DNA from: Phycicoccus sp. Root101
GTDB taxonomy: Bacteria > Actinomycetota > Actinomycetes > Actinomycetales > Dermatophilaceae
Direction: 5' to 3'
NCBI RefSeq assembly: GCF_001426245.1
Contig: NZ_LMCM01000008.1
Coordinates: 248,001-312,000, forward strand
Length of the DNA stretch: 64,000 bases
Within the stretch, counting starts at the first letter, position 1, and each line of letters begins with the position of its first letter. The notes below the pieces were generated by a model. That model was not told the DNA's origin and ran no database searches. It saw only the letters and a program-made list of their open reading frames with translations. Positions 41,135 through 51,516 of this stretch are shown here, in pieces. A program made the position numbers and the translations under genes.

Positions 41135-42496
41135 TCATCGGCCGACGGTGACCCGGAAGGCCGACGGGTGCATGAGTTCGTGGCCCTCGCTATAGATCAT
41201 TCCGGGTAATTTCGACAGTCGAAAGATGGCCGGGTTGAAGGTGCCCTCGGCCGTATTGGCCAGGGTCGTGAGCTGCCGCGTGGCCATGGGGGTGGTCTCC
41301 TCGGCCCATTGGCGGACCTGATCGGGGAGGCGCTGCTGAACTTTTTGTACGACTCGAGCGCTCAGAAGGATTCTCAAATACAGATCTCGGTTTGCAGCGT
41401 TCACCACCAGGGGCTCCAAGAGGCTGAGTCCGACCCGAGAGTCCACCTGTGCCGCTCCTGAGAGCGCCAGAACGGGTTGAACGCGTTCGATCGAATCACC
41501 GTTGCGACGAAAGACACTGTCACCATCATCGGAGACACTGCTGATGTCTTCCGGGCGGATCAGCCAAGGGTCTTCGAGCGGAATGTTACCGAGCGACAGG
41601 GCCCCGACACCGCAAACCATGGCATCTCTGGATACGTGCGCCAGTAGATAGGAGATGCCCAGACCCTCGAGCATGTCGCGACCGCGCTGGAGGCTGCGTT
41701 CGTCACCAGCTCCGGTGATGGACCAACCTTGGCTGAGCATCTCAACCACACGATCGACCGTGCCCCTTGCGCCAGGGAGCGTGTTGTACACATGGCGGGC
41801 TAAGAGCATGCGATCACGGGCGGTTTCCCCTTCCATCAGGGGAGCGCGATACTCGACATGGAGTGAGCAGTCTGCGGCCTCTGCCCGTGCACGAATCGCA
41901 CGAGCGGCGCTTCTCCAGCCATTGAGGCGCACATCATCACCGATATCTTTGGTGGTGTCCTCATCGACCCGGCCCGCTCGGTCAGGCAGGGTTATGATCT
42001 CGCCCTCTCTCATCTTGACGACAAGCTCCTGCCGAGCGATGAGCATGGCCAACGAGACCAAGGTGGATTCGACCTGCGCCTCGATCGAGTTGTTCAGGAC
42101 GCAGGCCCATACGGATGGCGAGTCGGGTGAACTTTCATTCGGGGACTGCAATCGAATGCCATCGCCCTCTAGTAGGCGCGTCATCTCGGCAGGAGGCGCC
42201 CAATCGTGCATGTGCTCAACTGCCCAAGGTGTTCCGCCAAGGTCCTCGAGCCCTGGGATTGTCGGAGGGTTCTCGAGGCCCGGAAGCACGGGAAGGATCC
42301 AGAAGCCATAAAGCAGTGGATTAAGCATGCCCGTGTGCTGATAGTGGCCGATGTGCACATCGAGCGCTCGAGCCACTCGCCGTGACGAAGAAACCTCGCG
42401 AGCGAGTTGCTCCATGATCTCGCCAGACGTTGCTCGGTGAGTGTCAGTTACCTCCACGGGACCAGAGTCGCCGCCTTGGATCGGGATTCGCGCCAC
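41135..42496 (-). CDS. 453-aa protein, unknown
   Basis: GTG 42496 with GAGGGG 9 nt upstream gives a 453-aa soluble protein with no signal peptide or membrane helix. Segments include EIMEQLAREVSSSRRVARAL, SLAMLIARQELVVKMREGEI, and ISYLLAHVSRDAMVCGVGAL followed by SLGNIPLEDPWLIRPEDISS. The last part is faintly like the core of phage portal proteins, but length, context and the rest of the protein do not support that call. It is followed at 15 bp by the 880-aa membrane protein and preceded by the methyltransferase gene at 169 bp. Function not recognised. Confidence 0.7.
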   Translation of the reverse strand: MARIPIQGGDSGPVEVTDTHRATSGEIMEQLAREVSSSRRVARALDVHIGHYQHTGMLNPLLYGFWILPVLPGLENPPTIPGLEDLGGTPWAVEHMHDWAPPAEMTRLLEGDGIRLQSPNESSPDSPSVWACVLNNSIEAQVESTLVSLAMLIARQELVVKMREGEIITLPDRAGRVDEDTTKDIGDDVRLNGWRSAARAIRARAEAADCSLHVEYRAPLMEGETARDRMLLARHVYNTLPGARGTVDRVVEMLSQGWSITGAGDERSLQRGRDMLEGLGISYLLAHVSRDAMVCGVGALSLGNIPLEDPWLIRPEDISSVSDDGDSVFRRNGDSIERVQPVLALSGAAQVDSRVGLSLLEPLVVNAANRDLYLRILLSARVVQKVQQRLPDQVRQWAEETTPMATRQLTTLANTAEGTFNPAIFRLSKLPGMIYSEGHELMHPSAFRVTVGR

Positions 42497-42665
42497 TAGT
42501 CAATTCCCCTCAAGCTTGTCCGTCCCATGACCTTTGGAGGTCATTGAATACGTTTTGGTCCGCGTAGTCCCGTCAGGCTTCGAAATCACGGCCACCATCG
42601 CGCCAGACATCGCTCCCGGCCGCCCTGCCTTTTGGCCCAGACTTTGGTTGCGCGGTGGTCACGTC

Positions 42666-45359
42666 TCAGACCTCGAAGACCTTCATGACTTCGTCGCCGT
42701 AGTCGTTGATGACCTTCACTGCGATCTTGCCGGCCTCCGGCTTCGGGAACGGGCGGGAAGTGGTCTGATAGAGCGAGTCCCAGGCGTCCACGTCGATGTC
42801 TGCCTTCAGCGCAGTCTTCAGCCTCTTATAGGGGTCGTTGTCGCCCGTGAAGTAGCAGTGGCGGACGAAGAAGGACTCCTCGTTGTAGTCCGTGTCGATC
42901 ATCCAGAGAGCGATGCGGCTGGTGTCGTTGCTACGGACCTCTCCGGTCGTCGGGTCGTATACGTCGACGCCATTGAGGTTCACCACATAGCCGTCGACCG
43001 TGCCCTCGATCTCGATATCGGGCTCGCCGAAAACGGTGAAGAGGTTGCCGGCACCGGTCTTCTTGAGCTCCTCGCCCATCAGAAGATCGGCGTTCATCCG
43101 CACCATTAGGACCGGGATGCGGCCGAGCTTCCGCGCACCTGCGACATTGGCGAAACCTTCGTCCGATGCTTCCACCGTGACGCCGTCATCTTCGGTCACG
43201 CCCGTTACTTGTGCGTCGAAGGCAAACCCCAATACGCACAGCAGGTCAACGTCCTCAGCGTTGATCGCCTCACGTGCGGCCTTCTTCACGTATGCCGGGC
43301 TGACGGTTCCATACTGGGGGCCGATAGCGATTGCGACGCGAGTCGGCGCTTCGCTCTCTATGTCACCTGACCGCTGCCCGACCGCCTGGATGTAATCGCC
43401 CGCATACGTCTCGAGGGAGGCGAAGGTGATCCGCTCCTGACGTCGCCCGTTCTGAATGCCAGCCTTGGCGAGGTTATCCAGGATCGACTGCTCGAAGTTA
43501 AGCGCGCCGGCCTCCTTGGCGGCCTCGGTCTCAGCGAGGGACTCGGTCGCGGGTCCGCCGGCGAATGCTAGCGACCGGTGCGGGCTGAGCGACTCGACGG
43601 TGAACGGGCCGGCAACCCGGACCTTTTTGGCATCCTCGAAAGGCCTGTCATAGAGCAACTCGAAGTCGGCGTGGCGCTTGACAGCAGCTTCGATCTCAGC
43701 TCGAGACATCCCCTCCCTGATGTCGGGGTTGTTTGCGATCGACTTCAAGGTGATCCGCTGGACGCGGTCATAGACGAAGCCTTGGCGGATGTCGCCTTTG
43801 AAGTCCTGGCGAGGCAGCACATTGGCCGTGAGTAGCTGCTCCTTGGCATAACCCTCACGCGTGTCTGAAAGGAGATACCACGGGTATCGGGCTCCCATCA
43901 CTCGCTGGCGCGCCAGCGCTAGGGCGACGCGAGACGTATCGACGGTGATCCAACGACGACCCCACTGCTCACTGACATATGCCGTCGTGCCGCTGCCACA
44001 TGTCGGATCGATCACCAAGTCGCCCGGATCGGTGCACATCAGCAGGCAACGCTCGACGACCTTGTTCCCTGTCTGGACCACGTAGATCTTCTCGTCCGTG
44101 AACGAGCCGGTGCCGGTGTCCGTCCAGTTGTTGCGGAGGGGGATCGCAGGGAAGTCGTCAGCGAACCGCACGAAGCCAATGCTTGCTCCCCGGCGTTGCA
44201 CCCGCCCAGCGGCGATTGCGCGCTCCATGCCGGAACGCGGCGTGGCCCAGTTTCGCTTGCCGACCTTGAAGACAGCGCCATCGAACTCAATGTCGTAACG
44301 CGCTTGTGAGGAGTCGGTTTGGCTAGTGATGTCCCCGACCTCGTACCAGCGTGCACCCATTGGCGCGCGTGACATGTCATCACGTTCGGCCTTCGTTGCA
44401 GATCTCCTCGTGCCGTCCGCCAACTCCAGGAAGCGCAGACTTCGTTCGCTCTTGAGCGTGAACAGGGGTCGATACTTCGTACGTTCGAAGTCCTTGCCAT
44501 ACCAAAGGACGTAGTCAGCAACACCGTCGATGTATCCCATCGACGATGAAGATGTCTTGTCCACCGAGATCTGACTTACGAAGTTCTCCCTGCCAAAGAC
44601 CTCGTCAAGGAGCGATCGGACGAGATGCACGTTCTCATCGCCGATCTGAACGAAGCAGGAGCCGGATTCGGTCAGCAGATCCCGGGCAGCGAGCAATCGG
44701 TCACGTAGGTAGGCCAGGTATGAATGGATCCCAAGTTCCCACGTGTCGCGGAACGCTCTAATCTGCTCAGCCTCGCGCGCCGTATCCTCCAACCGCCCAT
44801 CTCGGACAGTACGGTTGCGCGCAGATACCTGCCAATTCGACCCGAACTTGATGCCATAAGGCGGGTCGATATAGACCATCTGGACTTTGCCGCGGAGCAT
44901 CTCTCGTTCGGCGAGTGAGGCCATGACCTGGAGCGAGTCGCCAAGGATCATGCGATTCGACCAGTTCGCGTCGTGTTTGTAGAAGTCGACCTGGTCGAGC
45001 TCGTTGAGGCCGTCGAAAGAGTCAAAGAGGCTCAGTTCTGGCTCGTCCTCAGCCTTGGCCGCCGTGGGGCGGAGGTTCTCAATCAGGACGCGTGGGTCGA
45101 TCTTCTCCTGGATGTAGATCGGTGGGGCGTCGGTAACGAGGTCGCTGTCAAAGTCCTCGAGATCGTCAGCCGCCGGGTACTTGCCTCGCCAGACCAGTTG
45201 AGGGTCGAGGCTCTCGTCCCGTGCGTAGCGCGTTTGGCGAACCTCTTCGATCGAGGGATCAACGAACTCGTGCGCATCGGCGGTGGGGATGTTCGTCCGC
45301 TTGTCGCCGTGCTTGATCGCGTCAACTGGGGTTGGGCCCTTGGAAGTCTTACGCGCCAC
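42666..45359 (-). CDS. mod: Type III restriction-modification DNA methyltransferase (Mod)
   Basis: An 897-aa adenine-specific methyltransferase. The catalytic motif DPPY (VQMVYIDPPYGIKFG, about residue 163) comes before the AdoMet-binding motif (VIDPTCGSGTTAYVSEQWG, about 450), the beta-class order typical of type III Mod proteins; the intervening part (about 200-430) is the target-recognition region. The N-terminus is charged with a DPRVLIENLRP segment, and the C-terminal 350 residues are extra. It modifies the recognition site, setting specificity for the Res helicase-nuclease. Its GTG start overlaps the end of res by 11 nt, so the two are coupled. Confidence 0.92.
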   Translation of the reverse strand: MARKTSKGPTPVDAIKHGDKRTNIPTADAHEFVDPSIEEVRQTRYARDESLDPQLVWRGKYPAADDLEDFDSDLVTDAPPIYIQEKIDPRVLIENLRPTAAKAEDEPELSLFDSFDGLNELDQVDFYKHDANWSNRMILGDSLQVMASLAEREMLRGKVQMVYIDPPYGIKFGSNWQVSARNRTVRDGRLEDTAREAEQIRAFRDTWELGIHSYLAYLRDRLLAARDLLTESGSCFVQIGDENVHLVRSLLDEVFGRENFVSQISVDKTSSSSMGYIDGVADYVLWYGKDFERTKYRPLFTLKSERSLRFLELADGTRRSATKAERDDMSRAPMGARWYEVGDITSQTDSSQARYDIEFDGAVFKVGKRNWATPRSGMERAIAAGRVQRRGASIGFVRFADDFPAIPLRNNWTDTGTGSFTDEKIYVVQTGNKVVERCLLMCTDPGDLVIDPTCGSGTTAYVSEQWGRRWITVDTSRVALALARQRVMGARYPWYLLSDTREGYAKEQLLTANVLPRQDFKGDIRQGFVYDRVQRITLKSIANNPDIREGMSRAEIEAAVKRHADFELLYDRPFEDAKKVRVAGPFTVESLSPHRSLAFAGGPATESLAETEAAKEAGALNFEQSILDNLAKAGIQNGRRQERITFASLETYAGDYIQAVGQRSGDIESEAPTRVAIAIGPQYGTVSPAYVKKAAREAINAEDVDLLCVLGFAFDAQVTGVTEDDGVTVEASDEGFANVAGARKLGRIPVLMVRMNADLLMGEELKKTGAGNLFTVFGEPDIEIEGTVDGYVVNLNGVDVYDPTTGEVRSNDTSRIALWMIDTDYNEESFFVRHCYFTGDNDPYKRLKTALKADIDVDAWDSLYQTTSRPFPKPEAGKIAVKVINDYGDEVMKVFEV

Positions 45360-48300
45360 GGGCGCTCCTTACGTCTTCATTGAAGTCGAGTAGGTCCGGG
45401 TCGCCGATGATCGGCGCGTCGTCGTACAAGAGCTGGATCGCCTCGGCCAGCTGGGTCTTGAAGTCGAGGGGGTTGGTCATCTCGATGTACCCCCAGCGCC
45501 CGAAGCCTCCGTGGTTGTTCACCGAGGCGCACCAAGAGTCGCGTGCGGTTGTGGCCTTGGCAGTGGTGGGACCGGGGCTCTTCTGACTGCCGGACACCTC
45601 GATGACCAGTGTCCGCGCCAGGTCATCGCCGTCGAGAGGCTGGAGACGCGCGAGGAAGTCCGGCACGTAGGAGTGAGTGCGGCCCTTGTGGACGTAGGGG
45701 ATGCTGAATCCGAGGTGGTCGTTCTTCGCGTAGGCCTCAACATTCCTGTTCAGCTCGAGCTCAGAGGCGAGAAGCTGTTCCCAGGTGTTGCCGTCCTTGC
45801 CGTCGAGGGTGACGTGAGAGACCTCGGACTTCTCAGTGGACACGGTGGCCTTGCGGGTGTCAAAGTCGACGTCGCCGGTCGAGCCCTCCGGGTCGAACCG
45901 GTTGAGCATGGGCCTAAGCCGCTCGCGGCGGTTTCCGACCTGACGGGTGATTGCGTTCCAGACCTGCTCGCCAGCTTCCACCTGGGCCTCCGTGATGGTC
46001 ATGAGGTAAGCGAGCGTGTAACCCTCGGCGAGCTGGACCTTCTGGTTTATCCATTCCCGGCACATCCCGAAAAGCCTCGGGAACAGCCACGGACGCTTGT
46101 CATCAACCGTGTTGAACTGAGTGTCCAAGATTCGCTTTGCCAGGGCGAAGGCAACCTCCTGAGACCGGTAAACGCGGTCCTCGCCACGCTCACGCTCGCC
46201 GGCACCGACTACGCCCTGCATCTCTACCCATCGCGGAACGGTGTTCGGGCCGATCTCGAAGCCCGGCGCCTGCTCCAGGTCGAGCCAGATGTCCTCGTCG
46301 GGGAGCTCGACCCTGTAACCGGTGAGCTTGGGGAACTGGATGCGAAGGTGTTCTCGGCCCTCGATGGCCGCGACTTGCTGGACCGGCTTCGGTGGCAGCG
46401 GGTCCTTGATCGGCTTGTCGGAGGAGATGAACTGGAACGGGATGCCGTAGACGTTGGCGTACTCCGGCTCGAAGAAGCCCTGATCGTTCACGGCATACGA
46501 CCGTCGTCGCAGGCCTCGGCCGACAACCTGCTCGCACAGAAGCTGGCTGCGGAACGCGCGGACTCCGAGGATGTGGGTGACGGTGTTGGCGTCCCATCCC
46601 TCCGTGAGCATAGAGACGCTGACGACGCAGCGGATCTGTTCCCCGAGCTTGCCCTTCTTGCCGACGGTGTTCATCACCTCGCGGAGTAGATCCTCGTCGG
46701 TGAGTTGGTCAGTGTCCGCTCCGGGGTTGCGGCGCCGGAACTCGGCCTTGAACGAGGCGATCTCCGGCCCAGCGGCGAGTTTGAAGTCGGCCTTCATGGC
46801 CTCGCCGGACTCAAGCTGAGCCGAGTCGATGAGGACAGTCCGTGGCCGCGAGAGCGGCCCGCCGTCCTGGACGTTGCTCAGCAGCTCCAGGTTCCCGGGC
46901 TTGTGGGCGATGACCTCGTCGTCCTCGACCACCTCCTCGCCGGCAATCCAGTCGTAGACCAGCTTGCTCACGACGGTGTTCGGACAGACGACGATGAAGA
47001 CAGGTGGAGTCTCGCCATGCTGTGCGAGCTCAGTCTCCCAGTGGGTGAAGGCCTTCTCGTAGCTGCGATGGAGGCTCCGGAGCGCACCCTCGAGCTCGGG
47101 CGGAGGCAGCCAACCGGCGACGTTTCCCTTTGCCGCGCGTTTGGGTAGGGCTTCGCCGACGAAATCCCAGAGGCGCAGGTATGTCACCAGTTCGTGGGCT
47201 GCGTCGTCATCGACCGGGGTCCTTGGCACCTTCACGATGCCGGCCTCGATCGCATCCATGAGTGAGAAGTCACTGACGGTCCAGGGAAAGATGTAGCCCT
47301 CGTTGTAGCCGGAGCCAGCGAGGTAGAACGGCGTTGCCGAGAGGTCAAGGATCTGCTTGACACCGACGTGCTTGGCGACCGCCTGAAGGCCCTTGAACCA
47401 GACTCTGGCCTCGTCGTTGGCGGCCTCCTGTTCCTTAGCGGCCTTTTCACCGGCAGGGAGGGGCCTGTCCATGTAGCAGTGGTGGGCTTCATCGTTGAAG
47501 ACGATGATCTGCTGCTTGTCCGTGCCGAGGTCACGCAGGACACGACTCACCATCGCCTGGGGCGTCTCCTTGAAGGGGTCACCCTTCTTGTCACCCTTGA
47601 GCAGCAGGCGAGTGTTCTTGGCGACGCCCTTGATCTCCTTGGCGTCCTTGAGCTGGAAGGCGTGGTAGTTGGTGATCACGATCCGGGCGTGCTCCAAGCC
47701 GCCCTTGAGGTCGGCAGGGATCAAGTCACGGAGGTCGTAATAGTTCTCCGAGTCCTCTGGCAAGAGCACCCGGAGGCGGTCCCGGATGGTGATGCCCGGC
47801 GCGACGATCAGGAAGCGGTTTGTGAATCGCGCGTCCCGCGGCGATTGGACCTTGTTCAGGGTCTGCCACGCGATCAGCATCGCCATCACGACGGTCTTGC
47901 CAGAGCCGGTCGCCATCTTGAGGGCAGCTCGCGGCAGACCGGCATTGTGGACATCGTTCTGCGGCTCCAGTCGCTGGCGCCAGTCCGCATACCCATGCGT
48001 TCGACCCGCGACTTCGGTGAGGAAAATCGCCGTCTCGGCAGCCTCCCGCTGGGCGAAGATGACTCGATTCTCTCGCTCAGGGTCAGCCCAGTACTGAAGG
48101 AGCTTTCGGGTGATCGGTGTCACGCCGGCGTACTCGCCCCCACGACGCCATTTGGCCACATCACGCCGGACGTCGTTGATCAGGCTGTTCTTCTCTCGAC
48201 GCTCTCCAGTGGCATCGAAGTCGAAGGACCCTTGGACCGAGTCGCCCTTGCCCTTCTGGCCCTTCCGGGAAACGGCGATCGGGATGAACGACTCACTTGG

Positions 48301-48408
48301 TCGACGACCCTCCCTGACTTCGCCGGTAGGACCCTGGGAGTCGATCTCGTAGTAACGGTCCGGCTGCTCGTACGGTGAATTGAGGATCGGGTTATCGATC
48401 GACGTCAT
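45349..48408 (-). CDS. res: Type III restriction enzyme Res (DEAD-like helicase/endonuclease)
   Basis: A 1019-aa superfamily 2 helicase-nuclease. Walker A is MATGSGKTVVMAM (about residue 166), the DEAH-type motif FNDEAHHCY (about 307), motif III LSATPFYL, and the late helicase motif VVGRGLRRRSYAV. At the C-terminus PDFLARL followed by TLVIEVSG fits the PD...(D/E)xx type endonuclease core. It translocates and cuts DNA when two unmodified sites meet, with the Mod subunit. It starts at ATG 48408 and lies directly upstream of mod on the same strand, an order opposite to the usual mod-res but still a coupled pair. Confidence 0.92.
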   Translation of the reverse strand: MTSIDNPILNSPYEQPDRYYEIDSQGPTGEVREGRRPSESFIPIAVSRKGQKGKGDSVQGSFDFDATGERREKNSLINDVRRDVAKWRRGGEYAGVTPITRKLLQYWADPERENRVIFAQREAAETAIFLTEVAGRTHGYADWRQRLEPQNDVHNAGLPRAALKMATGSGKTVVMAMLIAWQTLNKVQSPRDARFTNRFLIVAPGITIRDRLRVLLPEDSENYYDLRDLIPADLKGGLEHARIVITNYHAFQLKDAKEIKGVAKNTRLLLKGDKKGDPFKETPQAMVSRVLRDLGTDKQQIIVFNDEAHHCYMDRPLPAGEKAAKEQEAANDEARVWFKGLQAVAKHVGVKQILDLSATPFYLAGSGYNEGYIFPWTVSDFSLMDAIEAGIVKVPRTPVDDDAAHELVTYLRLWDFVGEALPKRAAKGNVAGWLPPPELEGALRSLHRSYEKAFTHWETELAQHGETPPVFIVVCPNTVVSKLVYDWIAGEEVVEDDEVIAHKPGNLELLSNVQDGGPLSRPRTVLIDSAQLESGEAMKADFKLAAGPEIASFKAEFRRRNPGADTDQLTDEDLLREVMNTVGKKGKLGEQIRCVVSVSMLTEGWDANTVTHILGVRAFRSQLLCEQVVGRGLRRRSYAVNDQGFFEPEYANVYGIPFQFISSDKPIKDPLPPKPVQQVAAIEGREHLRIQFPKLTGYRVELPDEDIWLDLEQAPGFEIGPNTVPRWVEMQGVVGAGERERGEDRVYRSQEVAFALAKRILDTQFNTVDDKRPWLFPRLFGMCREWINQKVQLAEGYTLAYLMTITEAQVEAGEQVWNAITRQVGNRRERLRPMLNRFDPEGSTGDVDFDTRKATVSTEKSEVSHVTLDGKDGNTWEQLLASELELNRNVEAYAKNDHLGFSIPYVHKGRTHSYVPDFLARLQPLDGDDLARTLVIEVSGSQKSPGPTTAKATTARDSWCASVNNHGGFGRWGYIEMTNPLDFKTQLAEAIQLLYDDAPIIGDPDLLDFNEDVRSARGA

Positions 48409-48537
48409 CCGCCCGCCCCAGCAGTCCCCGTATCCATGGGGCTCAGACTAGTAAGGGTGGTCGAAGCATGTGGGCGGATCATCCTCAAGTGGGTCGAATC
48501 GTCGGACAGTTCGTTTTCAATGCCGCCTGCGGCCCGA

Positions 48538-48570
48538 CCGCCGCCCTCCGGCGCCGCCAGAGGGCGGCGG
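48538..48570 (-). terminator. Terminator hairpin behind the relaxase gene
   Basis: CCGCCGCCCTC (48538-48548) pairs perfectly with GAGGGCGGCGG (48560-48570), 11-nt loop, 13 bp past the relaxase stop at 48583 in the minus direction. It separates the relaxase from res. Confidence 0.75.
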
Positions 48571-48582
48571 GAGGGTTGGGGT

Positions 48583-51510
48583 TCAGATCTCACGCCCGAG
48601 TTGGTCCGGTCCCGGTGGGTCGTGGAGGGCAGGGATCAGCCTCTGTGTGGTGTGCAAGGTCTGCCTTAGGCGGGCACGTTCCTGGCGTCGGACTTCGTGG
48701 GCGGCGAGGTCGGATCCGCTGTTAGCGATGGCCTTCCGCAGGACCTCGAGAGGCTCGACGTGTTCGCCGTCGCCATGCGTTGTCGCCGACTCCGGTTCGT
48801 GCGCGGTGTCGACGTAGAGTCGGTTCGCTTCCCGTCCCCTGCTCGTCATCACGTACAGCGGTTCGCGCAGAGTGGTCGAGGTGACGTAGGCGTGAGCGGT
48901 GTCCACGGTTCGGCCCTGCGCCCTGTGTGCGGTCGAGGCGTACCCCAGTTCGACGTGCTCGCGAACATATTCAGCCGGCAGCACCGCAGCCGCACCGTTA
49001 CTGGGGCGAGTAACTCGGAGCGACCCGTCCGTGCCGCTCGCGGTGACGACCCAGTCGTCGCCGTTCTTGACCCACCCGTGTCCGGTGGTTAGCGCGCGCA
49101 CGTTGAGCCGAGTTACGACCACGTCCCCAACCCCGACGACCGTCCCATCGCCGCAACGAATCCCGTCCTGCATGACCTCTCCGGCATTCAGCCGCCACGC
49201 CTGGGAGCGCGCGTTGAGCTCGTGGACGGTGTCCGCGTCGGCGGCCACCATGAGCGAAGACCTCCCGGCCCGTTGGTCGGTCAGCCACGCGTCGAACAGC
49301 AGGTCAAGCATGTCTGCGCGCGCACCGGACTCGACCCGGCCGTGCGCGGCATACTCCTCCGCCACGGTGATGTCGCCCACTCGCAGCCGCAACGTCGCAT
49401 CGCGCTCCCACTCGTGTCGGAACCGGCGCACGTCATGCAGCGTCGCGACGCCCTGCCCGGCGGCGTCGGCGAGCAGCTTGAACGCGCCCCCGGCCTGCAC
49501 CGGCGACAACTGGGCCCAGTCCCCAACGAGCAGCACCTTCGCGCCCGCCTTGGTGGCGGCAGCGGTGATGTGGTCCAGGTCCTTGGTTGCGGCCATCGAC
49601 GCCTCATCCACGATGACCAGCTGCCCGCGGCGCAGCGCCCAACGCCGATAGGCAGCCAGCTCAGCGCGCGCTTGAAGCTGCAGCTGCCGGGTGGCTTGGG
49701 AGGGGTACGCGCCGGCCAGGCGCGCGGCATACTCCCGCAGCCGCGCTTCCCGTTCGGGGAGGGAACGGTGCTCGCTGATCCACTTCGCGGTGTTCTCGGT
49801 CGGGACGCCCACGGCGTCGGCGAGGACCTCCGCCGCGGCCGCGGATGGCGCCAGCCCGACCACCGATCCGGGCCCGTGTTCAGCTTCCCAGGCAGCCCGT
49901 ACCCCTGCCATGGTGGTCGACTTCCCAGTGCCTGCTGCACCGACGAGCACGTCGAGGCGACGCCCGGAGGTGACGACGGTGGCGACCGCGTGCGCCTGCT
50001 CCGGGGACAGGACATGCTCCTTGCCGGGCATGAGCATCCGGCCCAACTTGGCCGCCACAGACGTGGTGACGGTGGGGGCGTCGGTGGCCTGTCCGGCTGC
50101 GAGCAGGCGAGCCTCGGCGTCGAGCAATTCCTGGGTGGCATAGACCTCGCTGTTGCGGGCGCGCAGCATGCTCGACCCGTCCGGGCGGCGCAGATGCTCC
50201 GGGGCGTGCACGGCCTCTGCCGGGGTGAGCATGACCGCACGGTCGGCGGCCAGGGTGGCGGTGCGCTCGGCTACATCGATGCGGTCTGCCGGGGTGGCGA
50301 AACGTACCCCGTGTAGTTGCCGGTGCGCCTCGGCGAGCAGGTTGGCCCGGGTGAACGTGGACCGCTTGTCTGCGACCTTGCCCACCACCAGCGTGGCTGC
50401 GTCGGCGAGGATCCCGTCCCCCAGATCGCGGGCTGTGACGAGCTTCTGGGTATGTCCCCCGGCCAGGTGGGCGACCCACGCCTGCTGGTCGTCGCCGATG
50501 AAGTCCCGGGCGCGGGCGCGCCAGCTGCGGACGAGCTCGGCCAGCGATTTGACCTGCTTGACCTCCCGCGTGGCCAGGGTCGCCTGCTGCCGCAAGGCGA
50601 TCACCTCGCGGGCGATTGGCTGCCGCCCGTGGGAGGCGACGAACGCCTCGACCAGTTCGTCCTTGGCCCGCTCGATCACACTCGAACGCTGCGAGAACTC
50701 CTCCCGCAGCTCCTTTCCGACGCCGTCGACCTCCCACTTGGGCTCCGCCGACCGCGCCCGGCTCTCGGGCGCCCAGGCCCACTCCAAGTCCCGGGTCAAC
50801 TCGTCGGCGAGGACCCCGTTGTACAGCTCGGACATGCCCACCGCAGCCCGGAACAACGCCTTGGAGTCCAAGGTCCGCCACTTGCCATCCACCACGGACT
50901 GGACCCGGTTGAGCACCACCACGTGGGTGTGCAACTGCGGGTCGCCGGCGCGGGAATCCCAGTGATCGAAAGCCGTCGCCACCACCCCGCGCACGTCCTC
51001 TGAGATGGCCCCGGCGTGCCCGGTGCGGGTCGCGAACACCTGAGCTTCCCCGTACGCGATGACCGCTTGCAACGCGCGCCGGTGGGCCGCCTGAATGCGC
51101 GCCCGGGTGGGTTCGTCCGCAAGCGCCCACGCCACCGAAACGCTCTTCGGGGCGGAGAAGGTCAGGTCGAACCCGGCCACCGACTGCTTCGCCTTGCGCA
51201 CCCGCCCCAGGTGGTCGACGAACACCATCCCCTGCCCGGTCGGCGGCCGCCCGAGCTGCTCACCAGTGACCGGGTCCTGCAGCATCCCCAGCATGCGCCA
51301 CAGCTGCTCCTCGCTGACCTGCGAGCCCGGCTCGACGCCCGCACCGCCCCTGAGCCCGGCAAGGCCTGCCCCCAGGAACCAGCCGGGCGGGGTGCCCGTC
51401 ACGGCGTAGTAGCCCGTGAGCCCAGACGCCCGGGTGGCCTCGTCGCTGCGCGCGACCGAAGACATCAGATAGCGGTACCCAGTACCCATCGTCATCCGGC
51501 GGATCGACAT
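48583..51510 (-). CDS. MobF-family conjugative relaxase-helicase (TraA-like)
   Basis: About 975 aa. The start ATG 51510 (MSIRRMTMGTGYRYL) matches the MobF N-terminus with the catalytic Tyr in GYRYL; a GTG two codons upstream is possible, and the longest frame is not family-like. The metal-binding histidines are in DPQLHTHVVVLN (about residue 190). The helicase part has Walker A LVGAAGTGKSTTM (about 520), VIVDEASMAATKD, and a late motif YASTAHRAQGRTVD. It should nick oriT and unwind the strand during conjugation. No coupling protein or channel genes are in the element. It is at the shorter end for the family. Confidence 0.92.
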   Translation of the reverse strand: MSIRRMTMGTGYRYLMSSVARSDEATRASGLTGYYAVTGTPPGWFLGAGLAGLRGGAGVEPGSQVSEEQLWRMLGMLQDPVTGEQLGRPPTGQGMVFVDHLGRVRKAKQSVAGFDLTFSAPKSVSVAWALADEPTRARIQAAHRRALQAVIAYGEAQVFATRTGHAGAISEDVRGVVATAFDHWDSRAGDPQLHTHVVVLNRVQSVVDGKWRTLDSKALFRAAVGMSELYNGVLADELTRDLEWAWAPESRARSAEPKWEVDGVGKELREEFSQRSSVIERAKDELVEAFVASHGRQPIAREVIALRQQATLATREVKQVKSLAELVRSWRARARDFIGDDQQAWVAHLAGGHTQKLVTARDLGDGILADAATLVVGKVADKRSTFTRANLLAEAHRQLHGVRFATPADRIDVAERTATLAADRAVMLTPAEAVHAPEHLRRPDGSSMLRARNSEVYATQELLDAEARLLAAGQATDAPTVTTSVAAKLGRMLMPGKEHVLSPEQAHAVATVVTSGRRLDVLVGAAGTGKSTTMAGVRAAWEAEHGPGSVVGLAPSAAAAEVLADAVGVPTENTAKWISEHRSLPEREARLREYAARLAGAYPSQATRQLQLQARAELAAYRRWALRRGQLVIVDEASMAATKDLDHITAAATKAGAKVLLVGDWAQLSPVQAGGAFKLLADAAGQGVATLHDVRRFRHEWERDATLRLRVGDITVAEEYAAHGRVESGARADMLDLLFDAWLTDQRAGRSSLMVAADADTVHELNARSQAWRLNAGEVMQDGIRCGDGTVVGVGDVVVTRLNVRALTTGHGWVKNGDDWVVTASGTDGSLRVTRPSNGAAAVLPAEYVREHVELGYASTAHRAQGRTVDTAHAYVTSTTLREPLYVMTSRGREANRLYVDTAHEPESATTHGDGEHVEPLEVLRKAIANSGSDLAAHEVRRQERARLRQTLHTTQRLIPALHDPPGPDQLGREI

Positions 51511-51516
51511 CGTCAC

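Noticed and set aside
41135-42496. Phage portal protein
   Set aside because: Only one short stretch is reminiscent of portals; no terminase, capsid or tail genes are near and the rest of the protein does not fit.
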